A stretch of 64,000 bases of DNA from Locusta migratoria (GCA_026315105.1 CM048750.1:161600549-161664548), one strand, 5' to 3'; shown: positions 1-11,429, counted from the stretch's first letter. The notes: generated from the sequence alone by a model not told the origin. Made by a program: numbers and translations.

Positions 1-1
1 C

Positions 2-955
2 CTGGATGAAACACCCAGTCATAATGACATCAACAATGTTCACCCAAAAATAAAATTCACCATAGAAACAGAAAAGGACAGAAGGCTAAACTTCCTTGAC
101 CTCTCAATACACAGAGATAAAAATCAACACAAATTCTCCATATACAGAAAGCCCACCAACACAAGCACAGCCCTACACAAACACTCAAACAATCCAATTA
201 CACAGAAACAAGCCGAATTCCAATACATGCTACTGAACAAAACCCCGACGAACAGTACAAAAATGAACTACAAACAATCAAACTAATAACAACAGAGAAT
301 GGGTATGACACCAACATCATAGACAAATTAAACCACAAAATTAAAGCTAAGTTGAAAGGAACAACTAATACACAAAAACAAGCAGACCAGAAACATAACA
401 CAAGCACACAAAACATAAACCCACTCAACTCTCATACTCCAAACACCCACACACAGGAACAGAAATCAAACAAAACAACAAATAAATGTCACACTCTCAC
501 ATATGACAACAAAGCAACACACAGAATAGGAAACATTCTCGAAAAACAAGGTTTGAAAGTAGCATACAGAACAGACAACTCAATACAAAGAAAACTAAAG
601 ACAACCAACACCAACACAGACAAACATAACACTTCTGGCATCTACCAGCTGACATGCCAGGATTGTAACTCAGTTTACATTGGACAGACTTGCAGAAATT
701 TCAATACGAGATACACAGAGCACAGAAGAGCACTAAAAAGCAATAGTCATTCCACATTTGCAGAACACCTCATAAACATGAACCACAAACCAACTGACAT
801 AAATACTGATCTAAAGATTCTGAAACACAGCAAAAGCCTCCCACAAAAGTTAACAATCGAAGAGAACTACCATATACAGAAAGCCATAATAGAAAGAAAA
901 GAAATAATAAATGGAACCATATTCTCTGCCCTCAAAGAAGTTACAGAAAACCCAT

Positions 956-957
<2 letters not shown>
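2..957 (+). pseudogene. Penelope-like element: RT C-terminus plus GIY-YIG endonuclease (5' end outside window)
   Basis: This is the 3' coding end of a Penelope-like retroelement, which encodes a reverse transcriptase followed by a GIY-YIG nuclease. The first about 230 bases read as the RT C-terminal region, with the motifs NFLDLSIHRD and YRKPTNT that mark this clade. A one-base frameshift lies near 230-241. After it the other frame is open to a stop at 957. The endonuclease starts at GIYQLTC (about 640) with a C-x2-C pair, then VYIGQT as the YIG half, then an R-x-EH-like helix (RYTEHRRAL). The GIY-YIG part looks intact and RT function is lost at least by the frameshift. The family is clear from these motifs; the exact clade is not assigned. 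Confidence 0.88.

Positions 958-1008
<51 letters not shown>
958..1008. repeat. (CA)n microsatellite
   Basis: About 50 bases of uninterrupted CA directly follow the stop codon region of the PLE endonuclease. It may be part of the element's 3' untranslated region or a later expansion. Confidence 0.97.
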
Positions 1009-1011
<3 letters not shown>

Positions 1012-1625
1012 ACGAAAACAACATGATTCAAAAACTCCCGCCCCCAACACCGTCAGCTGTTCTTAACACTACTCCCAGAATTCAACTGCCCATCTTGTTT
1101 TCATAAGATAAACATTGAGTGAAGTGAAAGTGACACACACAACACGAAAACAGCACATATCCACCAAAGTGAGTGACAAAAACTTGCTATAAACACTCAG
1201 ACATTTTGTTATAGAAGCAGTAGCTACAATAAAATTAAACCAAAACACAAAAACTACGTCCTGTATTTTCGTAAAAATCCCAATATTTACAAGCTAACCA
1301 TTCACCACATTAAATACGCACGTTTTGGTTTGCAGATGACAAGCTGTCAAAAAATATCAGTGACGTTTTGTGAGTTGAAGAACCACAAACATAACTACAT
1401 GTGGTATTAAGGTAGGCCTAGCATACCTATGAAAATAGGAAACGATGTATAGTAGTCTCACAATTATCTGTAGTTTTTACTGTTAATGTACAAAAGTAAC
1501 AATCATTTCATTGTTAATTTGACAGACAGTATGAATTAAACATCCCACTGATGATGCTGCAACGCCAGCGAAACATGTATGGGAGAAATAAAAAAAAAAA
1601 CATTTGTGTTTGCTCAAGGTGGACC
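1009..1625 (+). mobile_element. 3' untranslated tail of the Penelope-like element
   Basis: No open reading frame was seen. The stretch lies between the endonuclease stop and the hammerhead-like fold at 1543-1584, followed by an A-run (1590-1600). PLE tails are known to carry hammerhead motifs, so I assign it to the element. The outer boundary near 1625 is approximate. Confidence 0.6.
1543..1584 (+). ncRNA. Type I hammerhead ribozyme-like fold in PLE tail
   Basis: All parts of a hammerhead can be placed. Stem I is TCCCA (1543-1547) with TGGGA (1580-1584), five perfect pairs. The catalytic box CTGATGA is 1548-1554. Stem II is GCTG (1556-1559) with CAGC (1566-1569) and a CAACGC loop. GAA (1570-1572) is followed by a minimal stem III AC/GT around a two-base loop, giving a GTA cleavage triplet ending at 1579. 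One extra T (1555) sits between the box and stem II. Hammerheads with very short stem III are reported from Penelope-like elements. Activity is inferred, not shown. Confidence 0.72.
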
Positions 1626-2625
1626 TTACCTATAAAGCAAATTTACTAGAGAACTAGTTTACGAAAGCGCCAAATAGGGCCTGTTTGGTAAGTGCTTGGT
1701 CACAGCTATCGGTTTTCAAAGTGTTATGAGCTCCTAGACACCAGTGTAAACGCCATAAGTTTGGTGGGCCCTGCGCGTGGATGCCATTCATCAGCCGAGC
1801 GGGTGGGCCAGAGAGCTGTTTGCGAGTCTGGTCGGCCGCCGCGCGTTCGCAGTGGGCTTTACATTAAACATCAGGCACCCACGGGCCTCACGCACCGCAT
1901 CAGCAACCTCGCGCTGCTGCCTGAACAGGAGGATGGCCACGCGATTATCCAGACAAATGCTTCTCCGTGAACTTCCCACGAAATCTAGCACTATTATACA
2001 ACTTTGAAGCTTCAGCCAAAACTGGTTCCCTGTGTTTCTAGCACTTAACTCATTAACAGTGGACGGAAAAGTTGTGATTTCCATACGAGCAAATGAACAG
2101 GTGTACAGCGCGTGCTGGAGCGTCAGTCTTCGACTCTCTCTGAAGATAGCTGAACGTTTCGCAGCCGAAAAATTAGAAGAAGTAAACTTTATGCGGCTGT
2201 ACGCCCGAAACTTCTTTGAACAGACATTGCGCTGCGAAAACATGAAAATGCAGAACAGGTGAATTGTTTGTAGCACCGCACCTGGTTTCTTAATTGACCA
2301 CATTCAAACATCGCAATTTTACATTGTCTACATTAGGGGTCTGTATGTTGGCGATGATGCTCGCACCTACTCGGTCGAATGCTCGATCTTGGCCAGTTCA
2401 CGTTAGTAAATTAATTCTTGATCAAAACCTCCATGTCAATTCACCGTTGCATGCGATTTTAGACAAAATAAATTACATTTCAAACATCTGCAGGTATCAA
2501 TTCACAAGCATTCATGCATTGTAACCTGGAATCACGTGATTTCCTCTTGCCAGTTGTCATTTGGTGCTGAGATGCAGCTCAGCTGTAGTTTTAGTAGCGG
2601 TAGTAAAAGCCAAAACGAGCGGACG
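1626..2625. other. Gene-free interval, no recognisable gene
   Basis: Overlapping frames are open on both strands around 1690-2300, helped by locally raised CpG at 1780-1930. None shows a domain, motif or codon pattern I recognise. I see nothing else that can be assigned. Confidence 0.5.
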
Positions 2626-2795
2626 AACTAAAAAGAGCGACCTACTTCGCGGCCGAGCTGCGAACTAAAAGGAGAGCTACCGGTCGCGAACTAAAATATG
2701 CGCGATAGGTCGCGAACTAAAATATGCACGATAGGTCGTGAACTAAAATTTGCCCGATAGGTCGCGAACTAAAATTTGCGCGATAGGTCGCGAAC
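2626..2795. repeat. 26-bp tandem repeat block (GAACTAAAAT...GATAGGTCGC unit)
   Basis: Four consecutive units start at 2686, 2712, 2738 and 2764 with an exact 26-bp period, and a partial unit begins at 2790. Each holds GCGAACTAAAAT, a TGCGC-type centre and CGATAGGTC. Degenerate GAACTAAA motifs extend upstream to about 2626. A related GAACTAAA block lies at 3325-3405. Confidence 0.9.
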
Positions 2796-2836
2796 ACAAT
2801 TAAAAATCACGTGTTTGCCTTCTGCTGATGAGAGCC

Positions 2837-3034
2837 GCCACGGTGGAGTAGTCGAGCGGTCTAAGGCGCCTCGCTGCGGAGCGCACGGTTGCTCGCCGTC
2901 GAAGGTTCGAGTCCTCCCTGGGGAATGTGTGTCTGTGTGTTGTCCTTAGGTTCGTTTACCTTAGTTTAAGTAGTTTGTAAGCTACGAACTGATGACCACG
3001 TAGTTTGGTCCGATAGATTTACCAACATTTGAAC
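2837..3034 (+). mobile_element. SINE, family B (Leu/Ser-tRNA-like head)
   Basis: The head reads GGTGGAGTAGTCGAGCGGTC (A box) and GGTTCGAGTCCTCC (B box). The tail shows GTAAGCTACGAACTGATGAC and ends AACATTTGAACA. It is flanked by the direct repeat ATGAGAGCC (2828-2836 and 3035-3043), as expected for target-primed insertion. Confidence 0.9.
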
Positions 3035-3043
3035 ATGAGAGCC

Positions 3044-3544
3044 ATTTCGAGGTTAGCGTCTGCCGATTAGATTACATAGTTCAGTGCTACAAAATTTCTG
3101 CTTTGAAGTATTCTGCACTCTGCAATATCTGACTAATAAATTCCAGAATGCCAAAATATAGAGATAACAGTAAACTTAAACGCGAGAAATTATCCACAAA
3201 CTGTTTCTTTTGGTTTGCGTGGTATCGTTAGCGGCTCAAGCAGCAAGCGCATGAAGCAGCTAGATGGGGGGAACTTCTCCCTCCACCTGCATGCACAGAC
3301 CCAAGCCGCTCAGCAGTCACTGGGAGCGGACGAACTAAAGGAACGAACTAGTTCGCGGCAGAGCCACGAACTAAAGTGAGCGCTCCCGATCTCGAACTAT
3401 TATGCGCAAGTCTACTCCTCATCCCTTCCATCATTACTAGATATAGCTCTCAGATATTCATATTCACGTTTTATATCGTGCCCCTCCACAAATATATGTC
3501 TTGTCCTTTACCTCCCTTACCATATGCTTTGTTTTACTAACGGG
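3044..3544. other. Gene-free interval with a second GAACTAAA block
   Basis: No coding signal is recognised. At 3325-3405 the motif GAACTAAA or GAACTA recurs at least four times (GGACGAACTAAAGG, ACGAACTAGTTCG, CACGAACTAAAG, TCGAACTATTATGCG). It resembles the block at 2626-2795 but without a fixed period. Confidence 0.6.
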
Positions 3545-3800
3545 AGGAAGGAAGGAAGCTTAGGGTTTAACGTCCCATCGACAGCTTGGTCATTAGAGAC
3601 GGAGCTAACGCTCGGGTTGTTTGGATAAGGATGGGGAAGGAAATCGGCCGTGGCCTTTGAAAGGAACCATCCCGACATTTGCCTGGAGTGATTTATGGAA
3701 ATCACGGAAAACCTAAATCTGGATGGCTGGAGGTGGATTTGAACTACCTTCCTTCCGAATGTGAGTCCAGTTCGGTACCACTGCGCCACCTCGTTCGGTG
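3545..3800 (-). mobile_element. SINE, family C (tRNA head GAGGTGGCGCAGTGGT)
   Basis: Read on the minus strand, the head is CGAGGTGGCGCAGTGGTACC with a GTTCAAATCCACC B box. The body contains GGTTTTCCGTGATTTCC and GGGATGGTTCCTTT and ends in the GACGTTAAACCC tail. Five copies of this family occur in the window, all on the minus strand. Confidence 0.85.
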
Positions 3801-4082
3801 TTTTACTAACGGTATGAGCGAGACAGTTTACAGACAATATAAATATATCAGAGGATGCGCCTTCAATATTAAATCAGAGTACGTCTGACATTTCAAGAGA
3901 TATGACGACAATAGGATTGATGTGCGCGTGAACAAAACTACAGACCGGAATTCGCAAATGATACAGATGAAATGGAAAGAGTGGGGAAAGATAGCTATAA
4001 CGTTGCCCTTGCTTCGTATGATGCCATAATTGTTAAAGTAGATTCCGCGATTATATTTTTTTGACAAGGAATTGATGGTACC

Positions 4083-4130
<48 letters not shown>

Positions 4131-4290
4131 AATTTTGAAATACGTTAGTTAAAGTACAGCACAAAATGAACATTAAAGGAAATAAACCGCGGGTTGCATA
4201 AGTCGGGCACCATACAAGCAACAGCACGTTGTAAGACTTACGGAAAGCATCTAGCTGGATCCTGCGCTTCGTATTGTAAAAGCTGGAAAT

Positions 4291-4324
<34 letters not shown>

Positions 4325-5055
4325 GTATGAACGTTGAAGATACTTTCCGTAGTATATCAATGTTCAGACTGTTCACTTCGCTTTTCATTGTTGTGTGACC
4401 GTGGGTGGAACATGAAGTTACTGGTAATGATAATAAATAAATAAATAAATAAAAAATGATCGGACTTCGTGAAATTACAAAAGAAATGACTTCAGGTTCT
4501 AAAATCAAGCAAAGTATAGTATAAGGATGATTGATTGATTGAAATTTTGCAGACAATGCGAAGCGATTGTAATGGCGTCTGAACATTAAACTATTACGGA
4601 GGCGAAGGAGCTGAAAACAGTAGAAAATAAGTATTTGACGTGGAGGGATTCATTTAAATAAAAGCCAAAGAGAGGGATGATTTTAAATTTGAGTAATATA
4701 TTTTTACAACAACTTGCATCACTGACATTGAATGGATACATGAATGAAAGACGTCCGTACAGAACGAACATAAAGAGAGTGAGTAAAACTACTATCTCGC
4801 TTCCGTCTTCTCGCTTGTTTGGGAGTAAAAAAAAATGACGAACGAAATTAAATTAGTTGCATTGCAAGTCAGAGGGAACCGGAGGCGATAAGTATCGCTG
4901 ATCAAAGATAAACAAAAAATAAATAAAAAATTTCAGTGTATCGTTACATAGCGAATCAAGCGATGGACTAACATAAGAAATTAAGGATGGAGAAAATACA
5001 TAGCCAGGCACCGCCAGATGCTGTGGTTACTTAAGCAATAAATTGTGGTGGGAAC
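3801..5055. other. AT-rich gene-free interval with poly-T tracts
   Basis: Poly-T runs lie at 4086-4129 and 4293-4321, and TAAA repeats near 4433-4452. The remaining sequence is AT-rich with many stops in all frames. No gene or element is recognised. Confidence 0.6.
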
Positions 5056-5059
5056 GTGG

Positions 5060-5385
5060 AGACGAGAGTGCATGCTGTTCCGGCAGTAGCGGGGCGCGGG
5101 CCACGTGGGCGGCGGCGGCAGCGGCGGCGGGCAGGTAGGCAGCAGGCCGCGAGCGCAGACCACGTCACGTCAACTGTCGGCGCCGACACAATGGCATAAA
5201 TCTCCGGCTCCCCTCGCAACGCCCAAAAAGAGAACAGCGCCGCCGCATAAAACACTGAATGCACATCACATCCCGGCCTCCGTCTGCCACCGGCCGGCCT
5301 GCCCTCACATCTCCCCGATTCCCGCTGATTCCACAGATCACAATCGCAGCCGGGGCTCCCTATTCATCACACAATAGCTCCACTG
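5060..5385. other. CpG-rich block, possible regulatory island
   Basis: The sequence changes sharply from AT-rich to GC- and CpG-rich, with GGCGGCGGC runs and CGCCGCCGCATAAAAC. Short A/T motifs (CATAAATC, CATAAAAC) are embedded. Frames are open on both strands only because stop codons are rare at this composition. No protein is recognised, so a regulatory or promoter-type island is an inference. Confidence 0.4.
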
Positions 5386-6541
5386 GGGACACTGTCCATT
5401 TGGACCCAACTTTATAAAAGAAATTCCGCGTTTTCGGTCTTTTATGTCGCAAGTCTTACATGAAAGTGAGCGAGTAAATCCCGACTCACTGCATTTCTGA
5501 AAGACATACGACACTACTCCACGCAGCTGATTTATAAGGAAGATACAATCATTCGAAATGTCCTCTAAAACATGTGGAAGGGACTTGGAATTTTTTTCTT
5601 TGAGAGCCTAACTAACACATTACCCTAAGATGGCGGAAACTCGTTACAAACAAATGTGGCATTACGTCACAAAGGAAAGCACCAACGGGCCTCAGAACAC
5701 ACTATATTTAGCTCAACCATCACTTCTCGCTAATATGTATGAAATCTGGATCAGCACAACTGGCTGGTGAGTGGCAGGACTGGACCCCAAGGCATACATA
5801 GAATGTGACATTACCATAGCAATAAACAAAGACATTCACTATATAAACAGGGCTTGGCAAGAATTGAACCAAGTTAGGTTTACAAATTTATATCACCAAG
5901 CAATAATGAAAATCAGTTAAGGAAAATATGTAATTAATTACTCAGAACAAATTGTATTAAGATAAAGACAACTTCCAAACAACATTCTTTTGGTTTCAGT
6001 GATTATCAAAACATTGCCAGTACCGATTAAGGAGAAATTTAAGAGTACTGGATCGTGAACACACAGTTTATAAATACTCCAAGGCAGTAACCCTGGGTAC
6101 AGTTTAACGACTGAATTCATAAAAACAAATCATTAATTAAATTAGAAATCAAATTCATAATTTCGCTCAGGCCCTCAACAAAACAATGTAACATTAGCTA
6201 CTATACAGTAACCAGAGTACACAATTACAAGAACTCAACTGGTGTCATTTAAATGCGACTTTCAAAGATCCTCGCGTCAGGCCGCGAGGATCGATAGCGG
6301 CCGTATATCGCTGGGACCTGGTTCTAGCGCGTCTGTGGCGCCAGCAACACATGTGAGCCGGCACGGCTCAATGTAAGTGATTACTGGTCAAAAAAATAAT
6401 TTTGAAATTATCCACCGATCTACCTTTTTGCAAAGTTGGAACCAATTCATACAAGTGTGAAAGTGACACGCTTCAAGAACATCCCAGAGAAACATTAGTA
6501 TTCTTCGTAAGCTCCAAACGGTGTTCATAAAAATGGCACAC
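5386..6541. other. AT-rich gene-free interval
   Basis: No coding, RNA or transposon signal is recognised. A short GC-rich patch at 6270-6365 has CCGCGAGGATCGATAGCGGC but no clear identity. Confidence 0.5.
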
Positions 6542-6553
6542 TAATACTAAACC

Positions 6554-6866
6554 GTGCGTCTCGGTTGCACAGTGGTATAGTGTCAGACTACAGATCCAAA
6601 AGTCACGGGTTCTATCCCCGCCAGGTCGTAGGATTTTTATCTGTCACTTTCCACTTCTTTCACCTCTGGCAGTATTGTTCATGTGAAAAACACCGAGTAG
6701 CACCGTGGTTCGGAGCCCACGTTAACTGTATGTCACCCTATAACTGGCTGGGTAACTCAGTTTAAAGGTTGGAGGAAGACAACGGCATACCACCTCCAAA
6801 CAGGACAATGCCTAGTAAAGCACTGTGGTGTTCAAACCAATCTTCGGATTGTTGACTGCTTTACCT
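6554..6866 (+). mobile_element. SINE, family E (long tRNA-headed SINE)
   Basis: The head is GTCTCGGTTGCACAGTGGTA with a GGGTTCTATCCCCGCC B box. The body has CACCGAGTAGCACCGTGGTT and the tail GACTGCTTTACC. It is flanked by TAATACTAAACC (6542-6553) and TAATACGAAACC (6867-6878), a 12-bp TSD with one mismatch. A second copy lies at 24199-24506 in reverse. Confidence 0.85.
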
Positions 6867-6879
6867 TAATACGAAACCA

Positions 6880-7275
6880 CTTGACAGCTTCTACCAAAGG
6901 GATAAATTGACTCAAACAATTTGCTGGCATCCGCTTCGCTCCTTCAAGACTTATATAGTGTTGCACAATCACAGTAGCATCGATGTTCTAGTGGTTATTC
7001 AAATGGGTGATAGTCCGGGCTACACAAACACGTATCACTTCACGTTTTCAGCTCAAATGGGAAGCAAGTACGAATATCCTCTGAAACCGGAATTCATACA
7101 TCTTAAATATTCAAGATATATAGACAACATGAATGTATATCCAGGTTATTTTCACTTATGCATAATAACTGTAAAAACTGATACTAGTTTAAATCTTACC
7201 ATGATATAATCACAATAAATCGCAAATGTCATGATGGCCTACTCAACCAAGAATCATTTTACATTTATCCGCGCG
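6880..7275. other. Gene-free interval
   Basis: A 100-codon frame (6907-7209) is open on the plus strand but shows no recognisable domain and no support beyond length. Nothing else is identified. Confidence 0.4.
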
Positions 7276-7278
7276 AAT

Positions 7279-8421
7279 TTTATACACTATATGATCAAAC
7301 GAATGCGGACACCCCCAAAAACATACTTTTTCCCGTTAGGTGCATTGTGCTGCCACCAACTGCCACGTACTCCTTACAACGACCTCAGTGGTCATTACAC
7401 ATCGTGAGCGAGCAGAATGCGGCGTTACGCGGAACTCACGGACGTCGAAACTGGTCAGATGATTAGGTGTCACTTGTGTCAGAAACCTCTATGCGATATT
7501 TCCACAGTCCTACAGATCCCTAGGTCCACTGCGTCTAATGTGATAGTGAAGTGGAAACGTGGAGACGTACAGCACGAAAGCATACAGGCCGACCTCGGCT
7601 GACAGAGACCGCCGATATTTGAAGAGGGACATACAGTGTAATAGGGAGGTATCTATTCAGACTATCGCACAGTCAGGTGGGAGGTGAGAAAACTTGCGAT
7701 TTCACGGTCGAGCGGCTGCCCATAAGCCACACATCACACGACGCCTCGCTTGGTGTAAGGAGCATAAACGTTGGCCAACTGAAAAGTGGAAAAACGTTTT
7801 GTGGAGTGACGAATTACGGTACATAATGTGGCCATCCGACGTCAGAGTGTGGGTATGACAAATGATCGGTGAATGTCATCTGCCAGCGTGTGTAGTGCCA
7901 ACAGTAAAATTCGGAGGCTGTGGTGTTATAGTATGGTCGTGTTTACGGAGGGGACTTGCACCCATTGTTGTTATGCGTGCCACTATTACAGCACATGCCT
8001 ATAGTGATATTCTAAGCACCTTCTTGCTTCCCATTGTTGAAGAGATATTCGGGGATGGGTATTGCATCTTTCAACACGAACGAGCAACTGTTCATAATGC
8101 TCAGCCTGTGACAGAGTGGTTACACGACAATAACACCACTGTAATGGACTGGCCTGCACAGAGCCCGGACTTGAATCCTACAGAAACCTATGGGATATTT
8201 TGGAACGCCGACCTCCTGCCAGGGTTCATCGACCTATATCGATAACTCTTCTCAGTGCAGCACTCCGTGAAAAATAGAGTGCCATTTCCCAAGAAACCTC
8301 GCAGCACCTGAAAGAGTGGAAGCTGTCATCAAGGTTGGGCCAACAGCATACTGAATCCCAGCATTACCAATGGAAGGCACCACGAAAATCTAAGTCATTT
8401 CAGCCAGATACTTTTCGTCAC

Positions 8422-8424
<3 letters not shown>
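7279..8424 (+). pseudogene. Tc1-like transposon with degraded DDE transposase
   Basis: The transposase begins near 7417 with an HTH-type N-terminus (ELTDVETGQMI, then STVLQIPRSTASNVIVKWKR). After several frameshifts the catalytic core follows: VLWSDE at about 7800 (first D), GVIVWSC, then FQHERATVHNA at about 8070. There the family normally has FQQDNAP, so the second Asp is replaced. WPAQSPDLNPTE at 8150-8185 keeps the Glu position. The left end ACTATATGATCAAACGAATG resembles the inverted right end near 8400-8424, with divergence. It is a dead element; broken frames and the lost catalytic residue agree. Confidence 0.85.
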
Positions 8425-8425
<1 letters not shown>

Positions 8426-8494
<69 letters not shown>

Positions 8495-8507
8495 GTGTGT
8501 GTGTGTA
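8426..8507. repeat. (TA)n then (GT)n microsatellite
   Basis: About 52 bases of TA are followed by about 28 bases of GT. The TA run abuts the right end of the Tc1-like element, whose target is TA. Confidence 0.95.
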
Positions 8508-8512
8508 ATAAA

Positions 8513-9127
8513 AAAGTCAGTATAAATTTGAAAACTTATCAATCACGGAATACTGTAGATAGAGAGGTAAAAATTGACACACATGCTTGGACATGGGGAT
8601 TTATTAAAAATAAAAAGTGTTCAAAAAATGTCCGACAGATGGCGCTTCATCTGATCAGAAAAGCAATAATTAGCATAACAAATTAAGAAAAAGGAAAGAT
8701 GATGTTCTTTACAGGAAATGCTCAATATGTTCATCATCATTCCTCAACAATAGTTGTAGTCGAGGAATAATATTGTGAACAGCACTGTAAAGCATGTCCG
8801 AAGTTACGGTGAGGCATTAGCGTCGGATGTTGTCTTTCGGCATCCCTAGAGGTGTCGGTCAATCACGATACACTTGTGACTTCAGGTAACCCCAAAGCCA
8901 ATAATCGCACGGACTGAGGTCTGGGGATCTGGGAGACCAAGCGTGACGAAAGTGGGGGCTGAGCATACGATCATCACCAAACGATGCGCGCACGAGATCT
9001 TTCACACGTGTAGCAATACTTTTTTTTGTTCAAATAATAGCCCATGTCATTCCAAGCATGTGTGTCAATTTTTACCTCTCCATCTACATTACTCCGTAAT
9101 TTATTAAGTTTTCAAAATTATACTGAC
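8513..9127 (-). mobile_element. Internally deleted mariner-type element with about 95-bp TIRs
   Basis: The left end AAGTCAGTATAAATTTGAAA is repeated inverted at the right end, and similarity continues for about 95 bp to a shared GACACACATGCTTGGA. Between the TIRs the minus strand keeps a transposase C-terminal piece: SPDLSPCDYWLWGYLK at about 8885-8940, then a degraded helix-rich tail. The 5' half of the gene is missing, so this is a nonautonomous relic of a Tc1/mariner (IS630-type) element. Confidence 0.82.
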
Positions 9128-10105
9128 TTATTGATCACGCGGTATGTATACGTATATAGGAGTCAAAATTAATGTAATCTTTTTCGTGGTAATCTAGGAT
9201 GGCCAAAGATAGTAGTCATACGTTCAATCTCAAAGATCGCAAAAGTTTGGTAACGCGCCAACACAATCAACCCTGGCTATCATAAAATACACGGTAGAGG
9301 CAATTAATTGTTTTAGATTATCGCTTAGGTTTGTTAAAAAGTATGAAAAAAATCGTCATACGCCACTATGTTCTCTGAGTGGCTAAATGTGTCGTCAGCA
9401 TAGATTTTAATACTAACTGACAGCGCGGACAACTAAGAACTCTTGTTACAATGTAGTTTAGAAAATCCGAAACCTTGTTGTAGGTCACTGTGGGCATCAG
9501 TAATGCCGCTAAAATGAAAATAATGTTGGTGTTAAATACAGCGTCCTTTCAAGGCAGGGTAAGCCAGTTTCTCCGGCCCAGATGGGGAGGGTTTGCGCAA
9601 GCAGGCGACTCGTGAAGGCCGCGCCGTCAGCCTGCATCTCGTCTTCCCTCTAGGACACACCTGCCCGACCGCCGAACCTGCTCCTGCTCCGTCGGCCCCG
9701 ATGCTGTCATTTTGTCCGCCATCGACGTGGAAGCCGCATCTCGATAAGGCAAGCACAACCGGCTGGCCACTAAACCGGCACGGCATTTTTCCGCACCAGT
9801 GGTGAACACACTAAACAAATCTCCGTCGAGATGACACTTCCTTCTTAGATATTCCTTTCCACACTTTGTGGAATTCACGGTGCACCACTCAGCACTGCAT
9901 ACGGAACGAAATGATCGAGAACAGCGAACTTTGGCAGGCGGTGACGCTGCAGCCAGCTGGACTGCTCACTGCACCAATAACAGTTGCTTTGTTGCTTGTT
10001 CGGAAGGCCCACCTAAATCGTTTAATGGCAATGTAATATGAGAATTCATTTGTATTGACGTATCTGACGCAATCGTACAAATTGAACTTACTCATAGCTA
10101 CATAA
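9128..10105. other. Gene-free interval
   Basis: No gene is recognised. At 9560-9800 the composition is moderately GC-rich and frames are open on both strands, which looks compositional. Confidence 0.45.
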
Positions 10106-10990
10106 AACTACTAGCTGTAAACCCGGCGTTGCCCGAGTATTTATTTATTCTAGACTCTGGTAGTCCACCTCCCCTTTCCCTCCTCTCTCTGTATCCATCT
10201 CTTTCTCTCCCAGCCGCGGTGGAGTAGCCGAGCGGTCTAACGCGTCTCGCTGCGGAGCGCGCGGTTGCTCGCCGTGGAGGTTCGAGTCCTCCATGGGGCA
10301 TGGGTGTATGTGTTGTCCTTAGGTTAGTTTACCTAGGTTTAAGTAGTTTGTAAGCTACGGACTAATGACCACGCAGTTTGGTCCGATAGAATTACAAACA
10401 TTTGAATATTTTTTTTTCTTTCTCTCCCATATCTCTGTTCGTTTCCACTTTTTCCTCTCGGAAAAGTTATTTGCAAGGTACCCTCTGTCATGTACCATAC
10501 AAACATTTATGTACCCAGTGACCTTCCACTTGGTTTAAAGGTCATATGTGCAAAAATTCATCAAGATCGAAGCAAAACTATGCATTTTGTCAAAGTTCGT
10601 AAGTAAAGTACCCTCCACTATGTACCGAACGAAATTTAATACAGATATTGACATTCCTCTTGTTTCTAAGTTCAAGTGTCCAAAATTTCATCAATATCGA
10701 AACAAAACTAGAAATTTGTATATAATAGAAACACAGGGTCACATTGAAAAACGCACTTTGTTGCTCTCAAATTCTCCAGTTTTATTTCATACAACCTTAG
10801 AATAACAAAAAGGATCTGTGAAAACGGTAGAGCCGTACTCCAGTTACGGTGCGACGATTTAGGGATCAATTTTTATGTTGCAAGGTAACCTCCCCCACAC
10901 ACCGTATGAAACTTTAGGTAAATGGCGAAGGTCAAGGGTGCAAAATATCGTGGAGATTGGAATAAAACTGTAATTTTCGTCATTCTGTAG
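10106..10990. repeat. Dispersed repeat starting CTAGCTGTAAACCCGGCG, with three diverged internal repeats
   Basis: The left motif ACCCGGCGTTGCCCGAGTAT recurs at 63801-63830. Inside, three diverged units can be aligned at about 10450-10585, 10590-10715 and 10880-10990. Each has a GTACCCTC- or GTAACCTC-like start, a GTGCAAAA-type segment and CAT(C)AA-ATCG followed by AACAAAACT. A family B SINE interrupts it at 10213-10417. I do not know the family. Confidence 0.6.
10213..10417 (+). mobile_element. SINE, family B
   Basis: Head GGTGGAGTAGCCGAGCGGTC, B box GGTTCGAGTCCTCC, tail ACAAACATTTGAATA. The direct repeat CTTTCTCTCCCA (10201-10212 and 10418-10429) is an exact 12-bp TSD. Confidence 0.93.
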
Positions 10991-10999
10991 GAAAAAAAT

Positions 11000-11290
11000 G
11001 TTTTTATTTCTTCTCCATGAGCTTTAATTCCTCCTTGCTCTCTTTAGAGTTTGCTCAATTTATAGATTAAATAACAACCCTGTCTTACTTCCTTCCCAAC
11101 CAAGGCCTCCGTTTCTTGTCCTTCGACTCTAATAACTGCTGTCTATGTTTTGTATAAGTTGAATATAACTTTTCGCATCCTGTAATTTACCCCTGCTGAT
11201 GTCAGAATTTGAAAGAGTGTATTTCAGTCGACATTATCAAAAGCTTTCTCCATATCTACAAAACTTCATGATCTCAGGAAAAGTAACGAC
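11000..11290 (-). pseudogene. RTE-like LINE, reverse transcriptase fragment
   Basis: On the minus strand, pieces of an RT core are readable across frames: FVDMEKAFDNVD (palm motif A region), then AGVNYRMRKVIFNLYK, RVEGQE, and VRQGC near 11080. It matches the RT of the copies at 21408-22990 and 33603-34838 but is shorter and has more stops. Non-functional fragment. Confidence 0.75.
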
Positions 11291-11429
11291 TATTATCCCC
11301 CTTGCTATCAGCCGTTCGAAGTATCTGCATGGCAAAGCCACATCCTTCTTCGAACCATCAATGGGACAGTATGAGGAACGGTACAACCATATATAAGAAA
11401 ACCATTGATACCGTACCTATGGATGCATG

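Noticed and set aside
1791..2303. 170-codon minus-strand frame
   Set aside because: Overlaps plus-strand frames of similar length, no motif, and raised GC locally. It could be real but has no support.
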